The notes beneath the pieces are model-generated. The model ran no database searches and was not told the origin of the DNA. It worked only from the letters and a program-made list of their open reading frames with translations. A stretch of 64,000 nt of DNA from Siphonodentalium dalli. Taxonomy: Eukaryota > Mollusca > Scaphopoda > Gadilida > Siphonodentaliidae. Both the position numbers and the translations under genes were made by a program. Positions 57,748 through 64,000 of the stretch are shown here, piece by piece (the stretch's first letter is position 1; each line of letters begins with the position of its first letter). The stretch is from positions 50,090,443 to 50,154,442 of the forward strand of contig CP136068.1 of NCBI GenBank assembly GCA_032622095.1, given 5' to 3'.

Positions 57748-60700
57748 TAGTCTGGTCGATAAAAGGTTTGACCTAGAAAAAATTTGGACTAAGTTGGTTT
57801 GTATACCATTTTGAAGAGGAATATATCCTCTATATCATATCCAAAATCCGCTAAAATCCGCTTTGAGCATTTTCTGAAATTCAAGATGGCGTCCAAGATG
57901 GCTGCCATTTTCCTATAAGTCAGCTTGAAGCAAGTATAGTGAGAACATATTGTCATATGTATACACATGTATACATTATTGTGAAGCTAAGACATAACGC
58001 CACCTGTATGTGCCAAAATTGGAACTGTCCGTCCAAGATGGCGGCCAAAATGGCGACCGGAAGTGGAATTTTAAAGTTTTTTACTAATATCTTTTAAGAT
58101 AAGTTTCTGTGGTTTGGAACTGGTTGAGAATTGTGACTTTATTTTGTATTTAGCATGTTAACTGACCATTGGAGCAATGAAATATGCTATTCGTGGGGTC
58201 CACACCCCTTCCGATCACTAAAAACTTCGATATTACAAAACGCGGTATAACATTTTAGAAAAGATCCCCATTGGGTTTCTAGTCATATTTCACCAAGAAG
58301 TTGGAAGAACTGTGCAGTGTAAGTTATGCATTCTATATCTTATTGATATTCGAACTCAATGGTACCAAAATTGTCACTTTGGCTCAAAATGGCTGTCAAA
58401 ATGGACGCCAAAATATGGGAAATGTTAATTGTTATCCCAGCGTGCCATGCAACCGCTTACAAGTTGTGGTGATGCACACAATTGACAATTCTGTATTATA
58501 TAGCTTGACTACTAACATTTCTGATGCACCTTGGGTATTTGTTACTATTTCAACCACTGAAATTGCCAAAATTATTCGGAATTTTCTGTCACAAACCTGA
58601 AATCAAAATCGGCAAAAAATCGCTGTTCAGGTTTGAGCCATTGTTTAAAAGTAAAATGGAACTATGTTTGGTAACAAAGATGTTTATTGTTTTGATATGT
58701 GTTACATGATGTGTCACACTGAGGTGTTTTACACAAAATTACTCAAGATGGCTTCCAAAATGGCAACCAAATTTGGTAAACATTATTATATACATATACA
58801 TATGTGTATATACTACATATGTGTATATACGTGGTGTATATGTATGCATAATCAATTGTGACTCACATTCTACTTAATCAACCAAATGTTCTATTCTGGT
58901 TGTCCCGGTACCCTACGAGGCATGACAAGTTCATTTTGAGGAATGCAATATGGATTTTGCCAAAAACTTCCTTGTTTTTGAACGGAAATGGACAGAACGT
59001 TGAAACGGAACTGAGAGTGATCATATTATGTGGCTATTCTGGCCCATTAGCCTCAACATTAATCACCTTATTAGAGTGTGTATGTCAGTTGACTGTATGG
59101 TCATATGCGAGGTGAGTAGGTATACATGTAGCTATTGTATTCATGAATGATGTGAATAGTTATACAATGTGTGACTATGTGGTCATGGATGGGGTGTCCA
59201 TGGTGAGATGCATATATGGTGAAGTGTGAGGTGAACATGTTTACAGTGAGTGGCTGTCTGGTCATTGAAGTGGTGTATGGACATAACGAGAGCAGCTTCA
59301 CTGTCCTGTATGTATATATGGAGTGACTTGTGGTCAGGGTTGGGCTGTACATGTGTACATTGGGTGGCTGTATTGTCATGGGTGGGTGTATATGTATACA
59401 TATGTTGGATGTATGGTAATGGATGGGTGTATGTATAAATATGGTGTGGTTGTATGATTATGGACAATGTGTATATGTGTACATGGAATGACTGCATGGT
59501 CATTGTTGAAATGTATATGCATACCTGGAGTACACTTTGATGGACACTGGCGGCTAGTGTATATAGAGAGTGACCTCGTGGTGATGGGTGGGATGTATTT
59601 GCTTATATGTATGTCCTATCGTAATGCCATTGGTGGTGTGTACAAGCATACAGTGAATAGCTGAATGCTCATTCGAGACGGTGTTTAAGTATACAGCGAG
59701 TGGCTGAATTGTCACGTTTGAGCTGTATATGCAAGTCTGAAGTGTACGAATGGCCGTGTGTGCGGGGTATTGGTATATCTAGAACGGCTGTATGGCTATT
59801 GATGAGGTATATATATATACACCTGGGGTGACGCTGTAGTCGATGGTGATGTGTATATGTATGGCATGAGTGACTATATGCCATGGCACGGCCAATTTGC
59901 ATATATGGATTGACAGTATGGCAACATTAATGGTGGGGTGAATTGATATACAAGGAGTGACTATGATCACGAATGTGGTTTATGCGTATACAGCGAGAGA
60001 CTGAATTGTCATGGAGCAGGTGTATATGCAATTCTGGAGTGTATGAATGGCCGTGTGCGCGGTACGGGACATTGATATATCTAGAAGGGCTGTAAGGCCA
60101 TTGGTGAGATCTATATGTATATACCTGGAGTGACTATGGTTTTGGGTTGGGTGTATATGTATATCTTGAGTGGCTATATAGACACGGGTGTCGCAAATAT
60201 GTATATATATATACAGGGAGTGAGACTGTATGACCACTGGTTATGCAAATATGTATACAAGAAGTGATGTATGATCATGGATGTAGCGAACATGTATACC
60301 AGGAGTGACTGTATGGTCATCGGTGGGGTTTATATGTATAACTTTAGTGGCTATATAGCTATGCAAATGGCAAATACATATACATGGATTGACGACTGTA
60401 TAGCCTATGGTGAGACGAATAGGTATACAAGAGGTTACCTTGTGTTCATGTATGTAGTGAATATGTATACAGGTCGTGTGAGGTGTAGGAGTATACCTGG
60501 TGTGTTTGCATGGTTATTCACGGTTATAGGGCCATGCGTTGGTGTATGGGTAAACACAAGTGTGGCTGTATGGTAATGGATGAAGTGTATGCATATACAG
60601 CGAGTGGCACATTGCCATGTATGTGGTGTCAATGTATATATGGAGTGACTGCATGCTCATGTGTGATTTGTACTGGTGCACCTTTGGGTGACAATAGCTT

Positions 60701-62139
60701 TCCACAATAACTCAAGGATATGTTAATCGATAGAGGTAATATCAGAGTGTTCTCCACATTAATTGCGTCTTATATGCAATGTGATGAAACGGTTTTCCTG
60801 ACAAAATAGTTAATCAATTTTGATGCTTGTGGGCCAGAGTAGCCACATAATATGATACCTTTCAATTCAGTTCAACGTTCTGTCCGTTTCCGTTAAAAAC
60901 ATGGACATTATCCCAAAAGAGGTGTTCGGCAAAACCCATAATGCATCACTTAAAATGAATTTGTCGTGCCTCATAAGGTGCTGGGACGACCAGAATATAA
61001 GATTTAATTGTCAGTTGATTAAGTAGCATGTTTAATAACCAAGTGAGTTACAATTTGCCACCATTTCGGAACAGCAGAGAATAATGTTCGGAATATAAAC
61101 TTTTTACCAAATTTTGTTGCCATTTTGCAAGTCATCTTGAGTAATATTGTCGAAAACACCACACTATGACACATTTAATGCATATCAAAATAAAAAGAAC
61201 CTTTGATAACAAAGATAGTTCCATTTTACTATTTTAAAAAATGGTCCAAACATGAAAAGTTATTTTTTGCCGAGTTTGATGCTGTTTGTGATAGAAAAAT
61301 CCCATAATTCTGGTAATTTCAGAATAGTAAATAGTAAAAATTATCAAGGTGCATAAGAAATGTTGGAATTCAATGTATATAAGACAGAATAGTCAATTGT
61401 GTGCATCACCACAACTTGTAAGCGGTTGCATGGCACGCTGGGATAATACTTACCATTTTCCATATTTTGGCGGCCATTTTGACAGCCATTTTAAGCCAAA
61501 GTGACAATTTTGGTACCATTGAGTTCGAATATCAATAAGATATAGAATGCATCACTTACACTGCACAGTTCTTCCCACTTCTTGGTGAAATATGAATAGA
61601 AACCCAATGGGGATCTTTTGTGGAATGTTAAACCGCGTTTTGTAATATCGAATTTTTGAGTGATCGGAAGGGGTGTGGACCCAACGAACAGCATATTTCG
61701 TTGCTCCAATGGTCAGTTAAAATGCTAAATACAAAATAAAGTCACAATTCTCAACCAGTTCCAAACCACAGAAACTTATCTTAAAGATATTATTAAAAAA
61801 CGTAAAATGTTCACTTCCGGTCGCCATTTTGGCGGCCATCTTGGACGGGGAGTTCCAATTTTGACACATAAAGGTGGCGTTATGTCTTAGCTTCACAAAA
61901 ATATATACATGTGTATACATATGACAAGATGTTCTCACAAAAATTGCATCAAACTGACTTATATGAAAATGGCAGCCATCTTGGACGCCATCTTGAATTA
62001 CAAAAAATGCTCAAAGCGGATTTTAGCGGATTTTGGATATGTTATAGAGGAGAGCTTCCTCTTCAAAATGGCATACAAACCAACTTAGTCCGAATTTTTT
62101 CTAGGTTGACCCTAAAATTTGAGTTTATCGACCAGACTA
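57748..62139. mobile_element. 4.4-kb foldback-type element with 1.3-kb inverted arms (TAGTCTGGTCGATAAA ends, TTG target duplication)
   Basis: Arms 57748-59065 and about 60825-62139 are inverted copies over nearly their full length: TAGTCTGGTCGATAAA, GGACTAAGTTGGTTTGTATRCC, ATCCAAAATCCGCTAAAATC, CAAGATGGCGTCCAAGATGG, GGAAGGGGTGTGGACCC in the complement, CCGCTTACAAGTTGTGGTGA, and TGTGGCTAYTCTGGCCCA. TTG lies outside both ends (57745-57747, 62140-62142). The loop is a GT-rich minisatellite. Short frames in the arms are duplicated between them. No transposase was seen. Confidence 0.92.
59090..60715. repeat. GT-rich minisatellite in the loop of the foldback element
   Basis: Some 25 diverged units of roughly 60-65 bp on the theme GTGTATATGTATACATGGAG, TGACTGTATGGTCATGGATG, GTG. 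Their open frames on both strands (for example 59101-59379, 60271-60576) are repeat artefacts. Confidence 0.85.
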
Positions 62140-62619
62140 TTGTCAGATGTCACTATTGGAGGATCCTGAAAAGTCATGTGCTACTGACTGTGTTTTTGTT
62201 TATATGAGATGAAAATATATTTGAATGCACACTGTGACCACTATTTTTTAACAGGCCTACAATACATTTCCATATCTCTTGACAAATTGTAACTTTCTTT
62301 GTGGAAACTATATTAAATGGAACAGACTCAATTGTGTTATAGTATATACATGAGCCATTCTGATATGCAATCGTCTGACGGTTCAAGGTCATCTCAGTTT
62401 GCAAGAATATATGTATCTCTTAAATAGAATGATAAATATACTTTCTATGGATCTGTTTTTGCTAGCTCATCATGTGAACGCCCTGATTCCCATTATATAA
62501 ATATGACAGTTGAGAAGATATAATTGTTCAAGTGACTTAATTGGGTCACCATTTGTCGAGATTGTGACATTTGAACGCCAAAAACTACTTAAAACGATAT
62601 GGATATGGCCTGGGTGACT

Positions 62620-64000
62620 ATAAATAACTTATAGGTGGATATCGGCGAATATCAATCTTATCAATGATAGTGCACATCCTCTCTCGATCCGTGACCCAAC
62701 CGACACCAAATGTGATTTAATTCATCGTATAATTAGAGAGTGTATGAATTTGGTGGAAATTAGTGCTAAATATGTTTGTATCAGCTTTGGTGCAACTGCC
62801 ATCCTCATGCATGACTTTAACGGCGCCACTTTTGACATATTTAAACCACGTCCATTAGACTCGTGGATGCATGATATACTTGAGATGATTATATATAGGT
62901 TTGGTTGTAATCAGCAACTAAACAATTTCTTATCATAGTTATGACCCCCCCCCCCATCTCTCACCCAAACGGCAGCAATTTGAGAGAATAATATATAAAT
63001 ATGGTGGATATTTGCGCTAAAAATAGTTTATTAAATCAATTGTTGATGCCCCTGTAACGCTGACTGGAACAGCACCATATCGCGGAGGTGATTATGTATG
63101 CGTTTGGTGGATATCGGCAACAAAACTATTTCACCATATTTGTTTTATTTTTGCGCCCTTCCCCATTTTCTTCCCCTGACAACAACAGCTTCACTTTAGA
63201 AAATTTTAGCCCGCACCATTATCGTCCTCGAAAAAAGTTACCCCTCTTAGACTGCCTTGGTGCCATCTCGATTGTACCCCGTGGAATTATATATAGAACA
63301 CACACATACAGACAGAAAGACAGACATCACGATTTGATTCCTCGTATCATTTGAGAAGAATGTGTATGCATTTGATGGTAATTGGTACTAAAACTATTTT
63401 TTATCAGTTTTTGTGACACTCCTGTTCCTATTTCGGACTCAAGCGGCGCCACTTTTGTCACCATTAGACCACACACTTATAGACTCATTATGGAGATGCA
63501 TATATATAACATTTGTGAAAATTGGCGAGTATACAAATTCGTATAAAATTTAAGGTCCCAATATATCTCACCCAAATGGCACCAATTTTGTGTATCTAAA
63601 CCACACGATTAGTTTCCTCGTATGGCGGAGAAGAATATGTATCAATCTGGTGGAAATCGGCACTAAACATATTGTTTTATTTTATTTTTTTTATTCCTCT
63701 CACCTCTATGCACCACAATTACACTCATGATATCATGGAGATGATTATTTATAAGTTTGGTGCTAATCGGCGACTGAACAAATTTTTATCAAATTTGGTG
63801 ATCACCCCTCCCCTCCCCACCTCTCACCCAAACAGCACCAATATGGCGTCTTTAAATCACACGATTAGATTCCTCGTATCATGGATAAGAACGTGTATCA
63901 ATTTGGTGGAAATGGCGCTAAAAATATTGTGTATTAATCTTGGTGCCTGCTCTCCCTTTCAGTGGACCCCTGACTCGAATGAGGCAACTTTTGACATATT
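62620..64000. repeat. Diverged tandem array, about 130-bp units, runs off the window
   Basis: About nine copies of a block like GTATCAATTTGGTGGAAATC, GGCRCTAAAAATAT, with ATCATGGAGATGATTATATA and CACCCAAACRGCACCAATTT between them (starts near 62737, 62889, 62989, 63091, 63357, 63500, 63630, 63745, 63886). Units alternate between two sub-types (GGTGGAAATCGGC... and GGTTTGGTTGTAATC...), so the true period may be double. No coding evidence. Confidence 0.7.

Overview
The window is AT-rich eukaryotic DNA made almost entirely of transposable-element remains, inverted-repeat (foldback/MITE) elements and minisatellites. I see no operons, ribosome binding sites, rRNA, intact tRNA or complete host gene. 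Degenerate non-LTR retrotransposons, a Cys-rich multicopy element gene, frequent TACATGTA motifs and a TTCGTGG-type repeat suggest a marine invertebrate animal, with a mollusc as my best but weak guess. The only candidate host coding pieces are two minus-strand exons with good splice sites: 42708-43020, which resembles TM2-TM3 of a rhodopsin-like receptor, and 29457-29614, which I do not recognise.

Layout. 1-8 kb: 16-bp and 19-bp arrays, a LINE reverse-transcriptase remnant (2015-3443), a palindromic element (4173-4749) and a 45/54-bp minisatellite. 8-12 kb: a TTAA-flanked MITE, a LINE ORF1-like pseudogene and a large 31/42-bp minisatellite. 12126-16641: a 4.5-kb inverted-repeat DNA transposon carrying one decayed long gene with N-terminal CxxC motifs, candidate D, D and E residues and a CXC-like C-terminus. 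18-24 kb: a LINE broken by a TTAA MITE that is itself broken by a 5'-truncated LINE with a 9-bp target duplication. 24.8-28.7 kb: a LINE with endonuclease and partial RT, a degenerate 2A-like motif and two insertions.

30-40 kb: palindromes, a 43-bp minisatellite, and one host repeat hit by three separate transposons. Their junctions can be read because an unoccupied copy lies at about 22915-23025. The largest insert (33516-39634) shares TAGTCT ends and 3-bp target duplications with the elements at 54572-56745 and 57748-62139. 44-46 kb: a hAT-type element inside a 33-bp minisatellite, with the junction later duplicated. 47.9-52.4 kb: a minus-strand LINE tail and two more TTAA-flanked elements. 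53-64 kb: arrays, the two TAGTCTGG elements, and a diverged array running off the end.

The most interesting object is the 12.1-16.6 kb transposon, because its gene belongs to a multicopy invertebrate family whose role I know of only as uncharacterised; here it sits inside terminal inverted repeats. All family names come from reading the sequence without a database search. Boundaries called from target duplications are exact; others are approximate.
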